Part shown: piece by piece, positions 1 to 10,371 of the stretch | How positions within the stretch are numbered: position 1 is the stretch's first letter | How the letters are laid out: every line of letters begins with the position of its first letter | Notes under the pieces: generated by a model | The model's input: only the letters and a program-made list of their open reading frames with translations | The model's database searches: none | Told to the model about the DNA's origin: nothing | Made by a program: the position numbers and the translations under genes | Assembly: GCA_009733775.1 (NCBI GenBank) | Contig: WOGZ01000257.1 | Coordinates: forward strand, 1 to 47,956 | Reading direction: 5' to 3' | Length of the DNA: 47,956 nt | DNA from: Alectoria sarmentosa | Lineage: Eukaryota > Ascomycota > Lecanoromycetes > Lecanorales > Parmeliaceae

Positions 1-304
1 CCCCGGTTCCGACGCTATTCCGACACTAAATGAAAATTACAGCTTATTAATCATGTTTCCGTATCATCGATGAAAGGTTTCGCCTGTAAGAAACGATCAT
101 AAGTAATAACGTTTGTTTTTTGTGACTGCCTATGGGCAGCTATTTTGCTTGAGACCGTTATATATTTGTTACGGTAGTGCTATGGTACAGCTACGGTACT
201 AAGTCTTACGCTTGGGTCGCTAAGGTATACTGGCCGATGGATACGCAAGGTAAAATTCACGGGAAGTCTTGCTGATTTCACGTTTTTGGCACAAGTACAA
301 GCGG

Positions 305-646
305 ATGGATGGGGATCCATCAATATCTCCTCTCACGCTGTCAAAAATACTTCCATCATCAATTGTAGACATCAGGCTCCACATCAAGATCTCTTTGGAC
401 GGCGCATATTACCAGGCTAGTATTCAAGACGTTGCTGATTGTCCTAGGCACTTCGATCGACTGAAAAAGATTGAAGCAGTTGGTGTAGCCGATGTCCAAG
501 CAGCCGAAATATCTTATGAAAGTCTATCCTTGGTGCTGAAAGGAAGGTGTACTAAATTTTCATTTGTAAGAGATGACCTGTCGGACGATACAGAAGGTGA
601 TTCTGACGGGCAGCGTTATACGTTAAGTATGTCCCAGCGTTGCTAG
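305..646 (+). CDS. possible small hypothetical protein (113 aa)
   Basis: An open frame begins at the first ATG (305) and runs to a stop at 646. The product is about 113 residues with no signal peptide, no membrane segment and no motif I recognise. It has a mixed, protein-like composition, with an acidic stretch near the C-terminus (DDLSDDTEGDSDG). The frame is open a little upstream, but only through non-ATG codons. It could be a real small gene, the last exon of a gene beginning left of the window, or a chance frame. No intron signals clearly extend it. The neighbour on the right is the convergent RING gene. Confidence 0.3.
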   Translation: MDGDPSISPLTLSKILPSSIVDIRLHIKISLDGAYYQASIQDVADCPRHFDRLKKIEAVGVADVQAAEISYESLSLVLKGRCTKFSFVRDDLSDDTEGDSDGQRYTLSMSQRC

Positions 647-995
647 CAGCTTTCTGAGTAGCGCGGATGAGCCATGGTCTCCTGGTCTACATGGTTTGCA
701 CTAGATCAGATGTACTCTTGTGCGAAGGAAATCACTGATAGCGGGCTGCGGAGTAGAAGAAACGGTCTCGGCTTGAATTGTTAATAGCTCAAACGCGTTG
801 CCATTGGTTAGTTGCTCTTAAATATATTTCAGCAATGGATGAAAAGCCGACAGAGTATTGTCGTCATCGTCACAACATCTCGTCTCAAATCGACTCCGTC
901 GATACGGATCATCCCATACCCCACTCTCCTCCTCGCATCCCGTTCACAACGCATTCATCTGGGCGGTAAACCAGTCCGTCACTGCGATGGGAATA
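647..995. other. intergenic, nothing recognised
   Basis: I see no conserved coding segment, repeat or RNA gene here. The short plus-strand frames overlap each other in different phases and look like chance. The stretch probably holds the 3' end of the RING gene transcript. Confidence 0.5.
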
Positions 996-1664
996 TCACC
1001 GCATGCGATTTACGAACCTACGATCATCGGTCAACCGTCTTCTGCTTCCAGTTGGCTCATTGAAAGCTCCCATGCGCTGCAACTCCTCGAAAAATGCCAC
1101 TTCGTTTCGGTCTGCAAGCTGCATAGCTAAACCTTCATCCATTGATATTTCTTGGGAAGAGACCTCACTTGCCGAGATTACCTGGGCGCCTGGTGGTAAT
1201 GGTGGTAGTCGTGCGCCCTCCTGTTGCAGTCGTAGGCGGAGTGCTCGCTCCCTTGATGGCCTCGTCCTCCGTGCAGTATTGAGATTCCGTGCATCCTCCC
1301 TGATCTCTACAGTGGCTTGGACTTCGAGTCTAAGTCTCTGCAGAGCCTCTTCTCGACATTCTGCAGTCAGGTCTGTATCGTGACCGTCATCAATATTTGG
1401 ATTGTCTTGTGCATCTAGAATCTGTGTAAAGAATTGACGGTGGCACAGGGGACATCCGTTCGCTCCTGACTTTCGTGTTGATAGCCATTTTCTGATGCAC
1501 TCGCTCCCAAAGATGTGGTTGCATGGCAGGCGCACGGGGCTGTCAACGGCTCCATTTTCTGTGGGCTCGGTGCTGTATACATCCGAGCATATGGGACATT
1601 CGCTCCCAGCTGGCAGTGACTCCACTGTGACTGTTGGAAGTTGCGCAAGGAGTTCTGCTGCCAT
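996..1664 (-). CDS. RING-finger protein, probable E3 ubiquitin ligase (222 aa)
   Basis: This is a single-exon gene. The start is the ATG at 1664, four codons inside a longer frame that opens with a non-ATG codon. Near the N-terminus a RING domain is visible: C23-x2-C26, then C48-x-H50, C56, and the final C71-P-L-C74 pair, with a typical CIRKWL segment after C56. The usual fifth zinc ligand position holds glycine (HIFGSEC), a variant I know from other fungal RING proteins with an H-x-F-G motif. The rest is charged and probably helical, with arginine- and glutamate-rich stretches. By family knowledge such proteins bind an E2 enzyme and transfer ubiquitin; substrate and location are unknown. The gene looks intact, in contrast to its right-hand neighbours. 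Confidence 0.85.
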   Translation of the reverse strand: MAAELLAQLPTVTVESLPAGSECPICSDVYSTEPTENGAVDSPVRLPCNHIFGSECIRKWLSTRKSGANGCPLCHRQFFTQILDAQDNPNIDDGHDTDLTAECREEALQRLRLEVQATVEIREDARNLNTARRTRPSRERALRLRLQQEGARLPPLPPGAQVISASEVSSQEISMDEGLAMQLADRNEVAFFEELQRMGAFNEPTGSRRRLTDDRRFVNRMR

Positions 1665-1836
1665 CGTAAAGTTCAATCTGCGTGATTTGTGTTAAACTTC
1701 TCCAGTGATTGGTACTATTCGGGAGCTCCGCTGTATGCCTGATGTGTACCTTGAGATTTGAAAGATGAGATTAGTGGGTCGGGAGGATTAACGTGTTTGA
1801 AGGGAGGGAATATGAAGAGACGAAAACGCGCCACCC

Positions 1837-2253
1837 ATGTATCCCTCCCTCCTCACCATCATCCTCGCCTCCCTCCTCACCGCCGGCGCCCTCGCGGACC
1901 AACACGCCAGCCTCACCGCCAAAGCCCCCACGGACTAGTCCTGCACCGGCCGCCAACGCCGGCAACGACGTCATCCTCGAGCAATACAACTACACGGCCG
2001 CGGACTGGGACTGGGAGTGCGTCCCCTACGCGCCCACGCGCGGATCCAACATCTTCGTCACGTTTGGCGATCCCCAATACTACTCCATCGACGTCTACAG
2101 TGATGCGAACTGTGGGACTTTTGCGGCCGACACGCTGACGCCGTCGCGGGATATGATCAATGAGGGGGGTACGACCGAGTGTGTGTGTATATGGAGACGG
2201 TGGGGTGGGCGGATTGGCAGAGCGCGAAGATTAGTGGGGCTTTTATGGGGTGA
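1837..2253 (+). pseudogene. broken small secreted-protein gene
   Basis: The ATG at 1837 opens a convincing signal peptide (MYPSLLTIILASLLTAGALA) followed by DQHASLTAK. The frame then meets a TAG at 1936-1938. The protein-like sequence continues in the next frame (containing YNYTAADWDWECVPYAPTRG and IDVYSDANCGTF) to about 2185. There a GT-repeat (2180-2188) appears to shift the frame back to that of the signal peptide, which ends with WADWQSAKISGAFMG and a TGA at 2251-2253. No credible intron explains either switch, so I read it as a roughly 130-codon secreted-protein gene with two frameshifts. Family unknown. The region is GC-rich in third positions, as expected for a once-expressed gene. A short non-canonical intron or sequencing errors are the alternatives. 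Confidence 0.6.
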
Positions 2254-4221
2254 GGGGGGGTTGATGGGGGTGGGGGAGGATTGGGTGAGTTTTGGTTTAT
2301 TGGTGGGGGAGAATTGTTGCTACGCTCGTTTTAGGCAGTATTTTACTGCCTTTGTATGACGGTCTGTTTTGTGACATTGTTGGTTGGTTTGGTTGGAAAT
2401 CATCGTCGCTTTGCAGCAACCAAAGTATCCAGTGCAAGAAGAATTGGAGGATTTTGTTTCGTCTCTCGATTCCAAATGAGAAAAGCGCCAGAAAACAAAG
2501 TCAGTGATTCGGATAGAAAAAAAATAGCATCAAATGGATGGATACGCTGCTCAGTTCTTCTCTATCTGGCTTGCAATATCTCTTGCTACGTATATCTGTC
2601 TATACAAATCAGTGACATCAATAAACACCTTCAGGGTCTCAATCCTAGACTGCCCGAGCTGCTCTTCCATCCGTCGTACTATCATCCCCAGACACTCACG
2701 CTCATATTCGGCGATCCAGTGCAAGTCCTCCTTGAGCCTTGATTCTGTATCGGCGTCGTCATCCGTCGTCGGATCCTTAGCCTCGGCCTCGAATTCGGGA
2801 AAGTTGACGCTGTTCACATTCTTCTCTGCGCGATCCCGCAGTATGGATCCGTAATCGTTGTATTAACGGCACATAGTCGCGAGATGGCGAGAAAGATCCT
2901 GTGCCAGATATTTCTGCTTCATGCCTAGGAAACAGTCTTGGCCAGGCTTGGTTATAAGGCAGTTGAAGAAAGCGAAAGAGTAGGGACAGCTTGTGTGGTC
3001 TGCTGAAACGGTTCGGACCCAGTCAAAGTAACTCCCGTATGGAGTGGAAAACTGCGTTGTGCGGCTCATGGCATGTGGCTGTCGAGCGAAATGCATATTG
3101 TCTTCGGCATGTGTAATGTGCGCTAAAAGGAATTTTTCGAGCTCACGACGAAGATGGAGTTGAGCCGTTGACGGAGACTGGGTTACTTTGGGGTGCTGTA
3201 GTATATGGCTGGTGAACCGGGCAAGCACCTTTTCCACCTCTGTTATATTGATGATCTCCTCACTCTTTCGTCTTCCAGGACCATTGGAGTGCCCCTGGAA
3301 TACAAGCATTTCCTTCCCGAGCAGCCCGTTTGCACTGGATGCTGAACTTAGTGTTGTATGGCTGCTCATTGTTTCTGTTCCACTACAGAGCCGCCGGACA
3401 ATGGCCTGGACGGGCTCGAGGTTCTCTCCAAACTGCTCACCCACGACTGCTTCCATGTACTCATCTACCTGATAGTTGAGCATAGAAATGACCATCATGT
3501 CCCATACAAGGCTACTCTGGATGAACGCTCCCTGGAGGTTGTTCGATGCAGTCCAAGTGAAAGGGATATACTCTAGGTATTTGTCCTCTGCCATGCCATC
3601 CCTCGGGAAAATTTCAAGACGGATCCGTCTTAGCCGCGAAAGAAACAAATAACCTTCAATCAGGGAGGCTTTGAGCTTCCACTCACTTTCGTTTGAGAAT
3701 AGTGGCAGGCGTGAGAAGAATCGTTGGAAGCTAGACACCGCATCTAAAGGGATTGTTGTAAACATTCCTTCGACAGCTTCACACCACCTGTGGGAAGCTG
3801 ATATCAAGCTTCCCTTGGCAGCGATACAATAGGTTTGAGAAAGAACAGCTGAGCTATAGCTGACTTTTTCAATCCAGATGTGCTCGGCCTCTGTCCATTT
3901 TTGGGCATTTTGCTTTAGTAGCCCCTTTCCGGTCTCGAAAGCCTGCTCAATGTATGGCAGTATTGGCCGCGCCCATGGAAGAGATGCAGCGGAGGACAGA
4001 GTAAGCACAGCGTATGCTGTCACTTCAAGGGACCCTTCTCCCCACGATCCATCTGAACTTTGAGTTTGTAAAGTGCGGATAAGTATTTGCATCAGTACCA
4101 CCGGTATCTGATCTTGTACCAAAGCCTCTGCTATTCCGAACAACTTTCCTGTCCCCCAAACTTGAAGGAGGCGCATCAGAGCTTGGGCCAACAGCATCAT
4201 TGGGTATTGCGGGGATATATT

Positions 4222-4276
4222 CTGAAGAATCTTAGCAAAGTAATTGCTTTGGTAACAATGCGTGGTTTGGTCTGAC
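4222..4276 (-). other. intron of diterpene synthase
   Basis: GTCAGA at the 5' end and TTCAG at the 3' end. Splicing joins GPVKDKW to NISPQYPMMLLAQAL in phase 0, as in homologous synthases. Confidence 0.85.
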
Positions 4277-4557
4277 CCATTTATCCTTGACTGGGCCATT
4301 GTACCAAGAGTCGCAAAGGAATTGTGCAGCTTTTAGTATTTCTTTTGAATATGTGCCTGGACTGGCCGCATGCAATAATGCATTTAGAACATTGCAGTTT
4401 GCACTTAGGCTGGATGTTCGTTCCGAAACATAGGTCTTGAAATGATTGTCACACTGAAAAGTGGCAATCATGGCAGCCGGCGATACTGGTCGACCGAGCA
4501 TGTTCAGACACATGACTGTCTTCGCAGTGTCGTCAGCATCTGGAAGCAGGTTCGGCG

Positions 4558-4621
4558 CTAGTCCATTGTCTCGGTTAATGACACTGTATAGACCAGCAAA
4601 ATTGGCTGCTTGGTGGCTTAC
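4558..4621 (-). other. intron of diterpene synthase
   Basis: GTAAGC at the 5' end and ACTAG at the 3' end. Splicing joins KGVVGF to APNLLPDADDTAKT, the canonical class II active-site sequence, in phase 1. Confidence 0.85.
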
Positions 4622-4742
4622 CAAAGCCGACAACTCCTTTCTGGGCTGCAAGCTGACATTGAAGAAAGTCTGCAACGATCTCAAGAGATTCCAGTCCTAA
4701 TTCTTCCGCTGAGAATCCACTTTCAAGAAGAGTAGACACAAC

Positions 4743-4799
4743 CTGGACATCGAGTAAGCTCCAAGTCACATAGTCAGTCCTTCGCTCGGAATTTCATAC
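4743..4799 (-). other. intron of diterpene synthase
   Basis: GTATGA at the 5' end and CCAG at the 3' end. Removing it joins ...FELTW to VVSTLLESGF, the continuous sequence expected of the family. Confidence 0.8.
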
Positions 4800-5416
4800 C
4801 CAGGTCAATTCGAAGATGACGCTCGGATATGCACTAGGCACTCCCCCGTTTTCGTCTCTAGAGGCAATCACTGAGCGAAGATACGCTTCTGCATCGTTGT
4901 CCCATGTTGAACATTGCATAAGGTATGCTGCTGTTGAAGCCGGCGATGCCATCATACTTCCGGCTGTCTTATGATGACTGAGCCGATCGAAGTCTATCTT
5001 ATCAATGAACGCCTCCAATGAGTGGATTGAAGGCGGCTATCAAGGAAAGAAACTGCCCCAGCGATACGAGAATCAATATCCTCGGGCAATTTCGAGTTCA
5101 AGTATCCAAATGCGATTCTATGCTTCTGTAGAGCGAGTAAAGTGGCCATACTATTGAGGATAGCATCAAGGTCTGAAGAATGGCTATCCCAACCGCCGCC
5201 TGGGACCTGGGCTGTCAATAGAAATTGAAAACATTCAGGAAACAGCCACTGAGTCACTCCATTTACCATCTTCGATATCATAGCAACCCAAGCTGTATCG
5301 TAAGTTGCTACAGAAAACGAACCCTTTCCATCTTTTTGAAGACATCCTCGAGCCAATGTCGATACCAGTATCTGGGCTCTTTCGATCAACTCAATCTGGT
5401 AATCTTTGGTACTCAT

Positions 5417-6189
5417 GGCTCTTAGCCTTGTCTTTTTTGACCTTGAAGCAGCAGACCACCGAATTATGGAGCCTCTCAAGAACAACAGGCGACCGAGCGC
5501 AAATAAAGAAAAATTACGTGACGATCTCCTGGTTTCAGTCCATCGAACGACATGTCCACACTTAGACTTGTATATTACAATAGAGACTTGGATCTTCATT
5601 GGAATGTCCATCTGCCGGCTACCACCCCACAAAAACCCATGACAGGGTTCGTATTCCTTATGAAGGTAGAGTTAGGCTAATGCGGGCGAAGAGTGGCTGG
5701 TCTGCAGGAATGCCCATTTTCGGCCGCAGCATGCATGGGCATCAGTCAGGCTGATCTATATTTCAGTCTAGAACCTCGTATACCCCATCGCTGAAGTCGA
5801 AAAGTCAGGATGTTCATCCTCGCCTTGTTACGGAGTCCGCGACAAAGGATTCTGGGGCTGGAATTGATCCCAAGAATTCGATGGCGTCCACTCCGTCTAC
5901 ACTTCACTCATACACCACCGTCCTGCGATAGCATATCATGCCACGTAATCACCATCGGTGTGAGATTTTCAACGTTGGGACAGCTCTAGTAGCTCCTTCT
6001 GGCCGTATTCTTGCCGTGTTTTTGATACGACTCCATGTTATCATTGACTTGGCATTTACATGTTTTCTAATTAAAATTCGGGCTGCTAAAAGTTCTCGGG
6101 TCGATCCCAGTCCCAAAGCCAACTCCATATTGTTGGATACGCAATTATCTAGGCCTTCTTCTCACAACGTCTTCGTTTCCAAAGCGACA
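5417..6189. promoter_or_regulatory. divergent intergenic region of the diterpene remnant
   Basis: This stretch of about 770 bp separates the minus-strand diterpene synthase from the plus-strand P450-AKR gene. Head-to-head pairs in fungal metabolite clusters usually share a promoter region. I see no operator I can name. Short frames here are open by chance; one runs into the P450 start but has no homology before 6190. Confidence 0.5.
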
Positions 6190-7866
6190 ATGGATTACCT
6201 CATTACAGACTTTGGAAAGTGCGTCCTCTGGAGTTGCGCATGTGCCCTCATCTTCTTAGGCATTGACCGGATTGTGTCAAAATCGCCCAATTTGCACATT
6301 CCAAGGATAGGGAAAGCCAGTAATGGCTTCTTTGGCTTGGCAAGAGCACGAGCTGATTTTTTGATCAACGGGCGACGTTTAGCCGAAGAAGGTTACTCAA
6401 AAGTGAGGTCTGTAGTGACAGCTTATACTTGCAAAGAGTCTGACAGAGGTTTCAGTACAAAGACTCAATCTATGTTGTCCAGACTGCAGATATGGAGCGT
6501 ATTATCCTGCCTAGCAAGTACGCGGACGAGCTTAGAGCCTATCCACGGCATGTCCTTAGTAGTGTCGACGCGCAATGCGAGAGACACCTTGCCTCATGGA
6601 ACACATTGGATGTTGTTAAGAGAAGCAGCCTACATGTCGATGTCACTCGAGTACAGTTGAATCAGAACCTTGGTATGGATGTTGGACGTCCTAACGATCT
6701 GGGCTATTGCTGATCTACGGGTTAGGCCGCTTAGCTGGCGAATTGGCAGATGAGATTGAACATGGTCTCTCCTGCGAGTTTCGCTCAGTCAATATTGAAA
6801 ATATAGGTATTTATACAAATGCCTTCTAAAGGAGCCCTGCTGATAAATGGGTAAATGAGACTATCAGTACGTCACGGCTTACAATATGACTACGAAATTG
6901 GTCTCTCGTACAGTCAATCGAGCACTTGTAGGATTACCCTTGTGTCGAAATGATCAATGGTTCCAAACAACGATGGGATACATGGTCGAAGCATTTGAGA
7001 TATCAAGTGCTCTTCGTCCCCGCTCCCATATCTTACGCTACCTTGTGTATCTATTCTTAGGAGCCAGACTTCGGATTCAGGATCATCTGAAAACCGCAAA
7101 TCGTCTCTTGGTCCCTGTCATAACCCAACGGATACCCAATGACACGAAGAATGCTGATGTGGTGCAATGGATGGTCGATAATGCTCAAGGGAGAGACAAG
7201 GATCCGAAGGAGCTGACACACAAAATTTTGTTCCTCTGCCTTGCTTCCATGTCATCTAGCACAATGGCCATTGTGCATGCTCTTTACGATCTCTGTGCCA
7301 TGCCGCAGTATCTAGAGCTAGGTGTTGTCGGATTCCAGCCGGATCAGCTGCAAAGATTTCTCGAAGCGGCCTCGATCGGGAAGCATGTGCGTCCCTTGAT
7401 ATATCAAGGGGAGTACAACGTCATCACACGAGGCATGGAGAGAAAGATACTCCCACTTCTTCGCGCCAACAACATGGCTTACTACGCCCATTGCCCCCTT
7501 GCTGCCGGCTTTCTCACGGGGAACTTTACCAAAGGGCAGTATGCTGGGACTCGATTCGCCGTGGATCACTCTCTTCATAGTATATTCCATCAGCGATATG
7601 ATGTTCCAGCCTTGCACGAAGCGGTCAGGAAGCTCGAGGTAGCAGGGAGACAGCATAATATCTCGGTGCGCGAGCTATCTTTGAGATGGATCTTCTTCCA
7701 CTCAGTCCTCGGCCCGGGTGACGGGGTCATCACGGGTTGTACTAGCATAGAGCAGATTCGGGAAAACGCTCAAAGCATCGCAAATGGCCCTTTACCGGAG
7801 ATTTTAGTTGAAGGCGTAGAGGAGATATGGAATTCACTCGCTGAAGGGAGGTCAGGAGTACTTTGA
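6190..7866 (+). CDS. chimeric gene: cytochrome P450 N-terminal part fused to aldo-keto reductase C-terminal part
   Basis: Four exons (6190-6402, 6456-6672, 6735-6806, 6860-7866) join by GT-AG introns into one open frame of 502 residues. Residues 1 to about 318 match a microsomal P450 of the fungal diterpenoid type: an N-terminal membrane anchor, HIPRIGK, YKDSIYVVQTADMERIILPS, LSSVDAQCERHLASWNTLDV, RALVGLPLCRNDQW, and an I-helix region ending ALYDLCAMPQYLE. At about 7313 the protein switches abruptly to an AKR7-like aldo-keto reductase (LGVVGFQPDQLQRFLE, YQGEYNVITRGMER, PLAAGFLTG, ELSLRWIFFHS, NGPLPEILVEGVEEIW). The P450 lacks its ExxR and heme-cysteine regions, and the reductase lacks the half bearing its catalytic Asp-Tyr-Lys-His residues. 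I infer an in-frame deletion between two neighbouring cluster genes. It is open and splices cleanly but cannot perform either reaction. Confidence 0.85.
6403..6455 (+). other. intron 1 of P450-AKR chimera
   Basis: GTGAGG...TTTCAG, 53 bp, phase 0. Splicing joins EEGYSK to YKDSIYVVQTADMER. Confidence 0.8.
6673..6734 (+). other. intron 2 of P450-AKR chimera
   Basis: GTATGG...CTTAG, 62 bp, phase 1. Splicing joins QLNQNL to an alanine codon and GELADEIEHGL. Confidence 0.7.
6807..6859 (+). other. intron 3 of P450-AKR chimera
   Basis: GTATTT...ATGAG, 53 bp, with CTGAT as a possible branch site, phase 1. It restores the frame into YVTAYNMTTKLVSRTVNRAL. A nearby CAG (6865-6867) would not keep the frame. 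Confidence 0.6.
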
Positions 7867-8797
7867 ATTTGAGTGTTCGATGACCGATGGAAATCTTACG
7901 AAGGGAGGAACAAAATCGCTTACAGATATGTTAGCGCCTCCTACGCATATGTGATGTTTAACCTAAACACAGATTACGGACTACCAAGTGTCTTTCATCA
8001 TGAGCTCACTGGTACTATTGTTCTTCACTTCTGGAAAAAGACCCTTACAAGCCCCTGGCAAATTCTTGGTTCTTGCATCGATGTCTGCGCTTTCTCAACT
8101 GCTCATAGCACAATTTCGTAGTCCGGTCTTGTACAATAATCGAACGATGGACTCCACACTGATGATACTTTATAAGAATTGTACGTTGTATGCCCTTACC
8201 AACACCACACTCCGTGTCTCTATCAAGTCCAGCACTACGTCCTTACTTAATTGCACCACCTTGTAAACGCGCTATTCCGGCACAGCCTTTCAGACGTGAC
8301 TTTTCTTGGCGAGTTGTATTTCAAAATGAAGAAGGGCTGTTGTGAGATTTGATTGGCAACTTAAACTAAGATTCTCAACAAAGCTCAAAAAGGTGAGACC
8401 GAGTTTACACTACTGCAGCAGCCACAGGGCCCCCTCTCCAGAGACACGGTGGTCGCCGTCATACTTCCAACAATCTATATTTCGAATGCGCGAAGAATAG
8501 TACTGAAGGCTTAAGCTTGGCCTAGATACTAGATTCGTGGCGTCAAAAGTGGCTGCGGTAAGACAGAGCATACCTGGAATAGAAAGTCCATCGCTCTCTA
8601 ATGAAGCCTTTTCCAAAAAAATCTCTGATGACATCCAAGACTTGACTACAACTCTGATGAATGACTTGCTGTAAGACAATTAGGGAGTAGTAGTAGCTAG
8701 CTCGGACGCCACAGTGGAAGAACAAGTGAACCAATCGATTCGGCGATGTAAGTGAGCCTCAGCTGGTGCCTCGATTTGATAGGGGCTAAGCTTAAAG
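7867..8797. other. intergenic; no convincing gene
   Basis: Short frames occur on both strands (for example minus 8410-8679), but none has a motif, signal peptide or supporting splice sites. This may be decayed cluster sequence, though I cannot match it to a P450, prenyltransferase or transporter. Confidence 0.4.
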
Positions 8798-9166
8798 ATG
8801 ACTACAGCCCAAAAAGGACGCGATTGTGAAGTTCTTGACCGATCTCGGCGATCGGACTTGAACGAGCTCGGGCAAGGCAAGCACCATGCACACGATTCTT
8901 ATGGCCTCGAAAACCAGCCTATTACGTCAATCGTTCTTAACCTACTTGGACGCTTATGTTCAATCAGAGAGGGATGAGATGTTATCTTGTGGAACACCAT
9001 AAGCTTCCTTGTGGGAGTCTTGACGGATCAAAGTCGCCCAGAACCAACTCCATTGATGAGACCGGGGAGCGATGGCGCCGCTGCTCTTGATGACACTGAG
9101 GATGATTGGCGAGCAGTAAAGCGTGTCTCTTTGCTTGGGACTGAGTCAAAGAAGCGCAGGAGGTGA
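8798..9166 (+). pseudogene. possible small gene with an internal stop
   Basis: The ATG at 8798 starts a frame of about 59 codons ending SIREG, then TGA at 8975-8977. The same frame reopens at once and runs to TGA at 9164-9166. Its last part is protein-like, with an acidic then basic tail (ALDDTEDDWRAVKRVSLLGT, then a short Lys/Arg run). A CGA-to-TGA change would explain the internal stop. I do not recognise the family, and a chance arrangement is quite possible. Confidence 0.25.
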
Positions 9167-9378
9167 CGCGGTCAGTATCTGGTATTTCTAGAATAATACC
9201 TTCTTTGAACATGTGTAGCTAAGTAAGTCTCAGGACGCGCCTTGAGTTTCAAGGAACCAGCCAGCTCTAACCCCCTTCCACTCCTTTTGACGAGTCCGAA
9301 CTGTCCGTCCAGTCAATGAAGACGCAGCCAGCTCCTCCCACGTCCAGGCCATCTTGTTTCCGATGCCCCGAACTTCAT

Positions 9379-10371
9379 TTACCAAGTCAGCCTATGGCCT
9401 TGCATTAGCATCCGCGCCTTCTCGACCTCTTCCAGCACCTTCGCAGCATCTTGCATAATTTCAATCCTCTCCTCTCTTCCGTTGGCATAGCAATTCGTGA
9501 GCACCACTTTATTGACTGTTGAGCCGTCTGGAAGTAGGACACCCTCTGATGTTGTGTTTTGGGCAATGAGGGACTTTGGAGATGGGCGGGCTCTTGAAGA
9601 AGGTTTCCCCGCATTCTGATCCTCGTTGTTGATGATTACGTCAGAACGTTGACCAGTAGCTCGCGAATCAGCACCTCCGCTTGGGACGTTTGGCTTCGAA
9701 GACTCGGGATCTCCAAATGGATGTCTAAGCTCGTTCTCCGTAAAGGTGATAACGTCTTTCTCATCAGATTCATTCCGCGGATTTGTCAAATTTCGCATCG
9801 ACATTCGCTGTGCGCCGAAGCTGGGACCACGCTCAAGTCTAGAACTCCACCCAGTCAACACACCGCTAGAGATCAAAGAGGCTATCCATTGTCCTCTCGG
9901 CTTGAGTTCACTAGCTTGAAGATGTTTCGCATTCTCCACAAGTTTGGTAGTCATCTTGGAAGTCTTGACCTTCGCGTTCGCAACCGAACCAAGCGATGGG
10001 AGACGTTCATCGTCGATCCAGGAGATTTCACGCGTGTCACCTTCCAGCATCGCTTTCTGTCGACTCCGTAGAAGTCGCTTCCGCTCACGTGCGATGTCAC
10101 TGAGAAATTTGTTGTTCCCGTAAATGATGGTTGAGCACTTTCCGTAAAGAATTCTGACCGCGAGTTCTCTTTCTAGCTTTCTGCTTTCCAGGCTCATCAT
10201 CTCGCCGGTCGATTCGAGGGCGAGGAGATCTTCGAAAGCATCACGCCATTGACGTTTCGGTAGCTGTCGTTCTAGATGCAGTGGAGAGTACGGGTTGTGG
10301 ATTATGTAGTCCACAGGCCACATTCGAGTTGGCGGTGTGGTTTCTTGATCAGAAATGCAAGGGGAAATCAT
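9379..10371 (-). CDS. hypothetical protein, paralogue 1 of a tandem pair (330 aa)
   Basis: Single open frame starting at the ATG at 10371. The protein has no signal peptide or membrane segment. It shares three blocks with the next gene upstream on the same strand: an N-terminal block (MWPVDYIIHNPYSPLHLERQ and DAFEDLLALES), a middle block (RGQWIASLISSGVLTGW), and a C-terminal block (VNKVVLTNCYANGREE then EEVEKARML). Between them lie variable, Ser/Pro-rich linkers. Compared with the paralogue it lacks the first ~55 residues; a patch of DNA similarity to that missing part survives at about 10443-10461, so the N-terminus may once have been longer or may need an unseen exon. The family is not one I can name; function unknown. 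Confidence 0.75.
   Translation of the reverse strand: MISPCISDQETTPPTRMWPVDYIIHNPYSPLHLERQLPKRQWRDAFEDLLALESTGEMMSLESRKLERELAVRILYGKCSTIIYGNNKFLSDIARERKRLLRSRQKAMLEGDTREISWIDDERLPSLGSVANAKVKTSKMTTKLVENAKHLQASELKPRGQWIASLISSGVLTGWSSRLERGPSFGAQRMSMRNLTNPRNESDEKDVITFTENELRHPFGDPESSKPNVPSGGADSRATGQRSDVIINNEDQNAGKPSSRARPSPKSLIAQNTTSEGVLLPDGSTVNKVVLTNCYANGREERIEIMQDAAKVLEEVEKARMLMQGHRLTW

Larger units (their letters stand above)
2551..5416 (-). pseudogene. bifunctional labdane-type diterpene synthase (CPS/KS-like), disrupted
   Basis: Fungal CPS/KS enzymes cyclise geranylgeranyl diphosphate in two steps, class II then class I. The start is the ATG at 5416. Pieces in order: N-terminal segment with SVATYDTAWVAMI and GGGWDSHSSDLDAILNS; segment LEAFIDKIDFDRL to SAYPSVIFELTW; VVSTLLESGF to KGVVGF; the class II acid motif DADD at 4529-4540; the class I aspartate-rich motif DEYME at 3451-3465; and the NDYGS metal-binding motif at 2845-2859. 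Introns with good GT-AG sites lie at 4743-4799, 4558-4621 and 4222-4276. Two lesions are plain. At about 5020-5035 roughly 60-75 residues of the usual protein are missing and the frame shifts. A TAA at 2863-2865 sits in frame just before YNDYGS. Without them it would be full length, so it is a recent pseudogene of a gibberellin/aphidicolin-type cluster; the product cannot be told. Confidence 0.9.

Noticed and set aside
1003..1383. Plus-strand frame of 126 codons
   Set aside because: It is antisense to the RING gene; composition is Ser/Arg-rich as expected of a shadow frame.
2356..2742. Plus-strand frames with hydrophobic stretches
   Set aside because: They overlap the 3' part of the diterpene synthase in antisense and show no consistent family or start.
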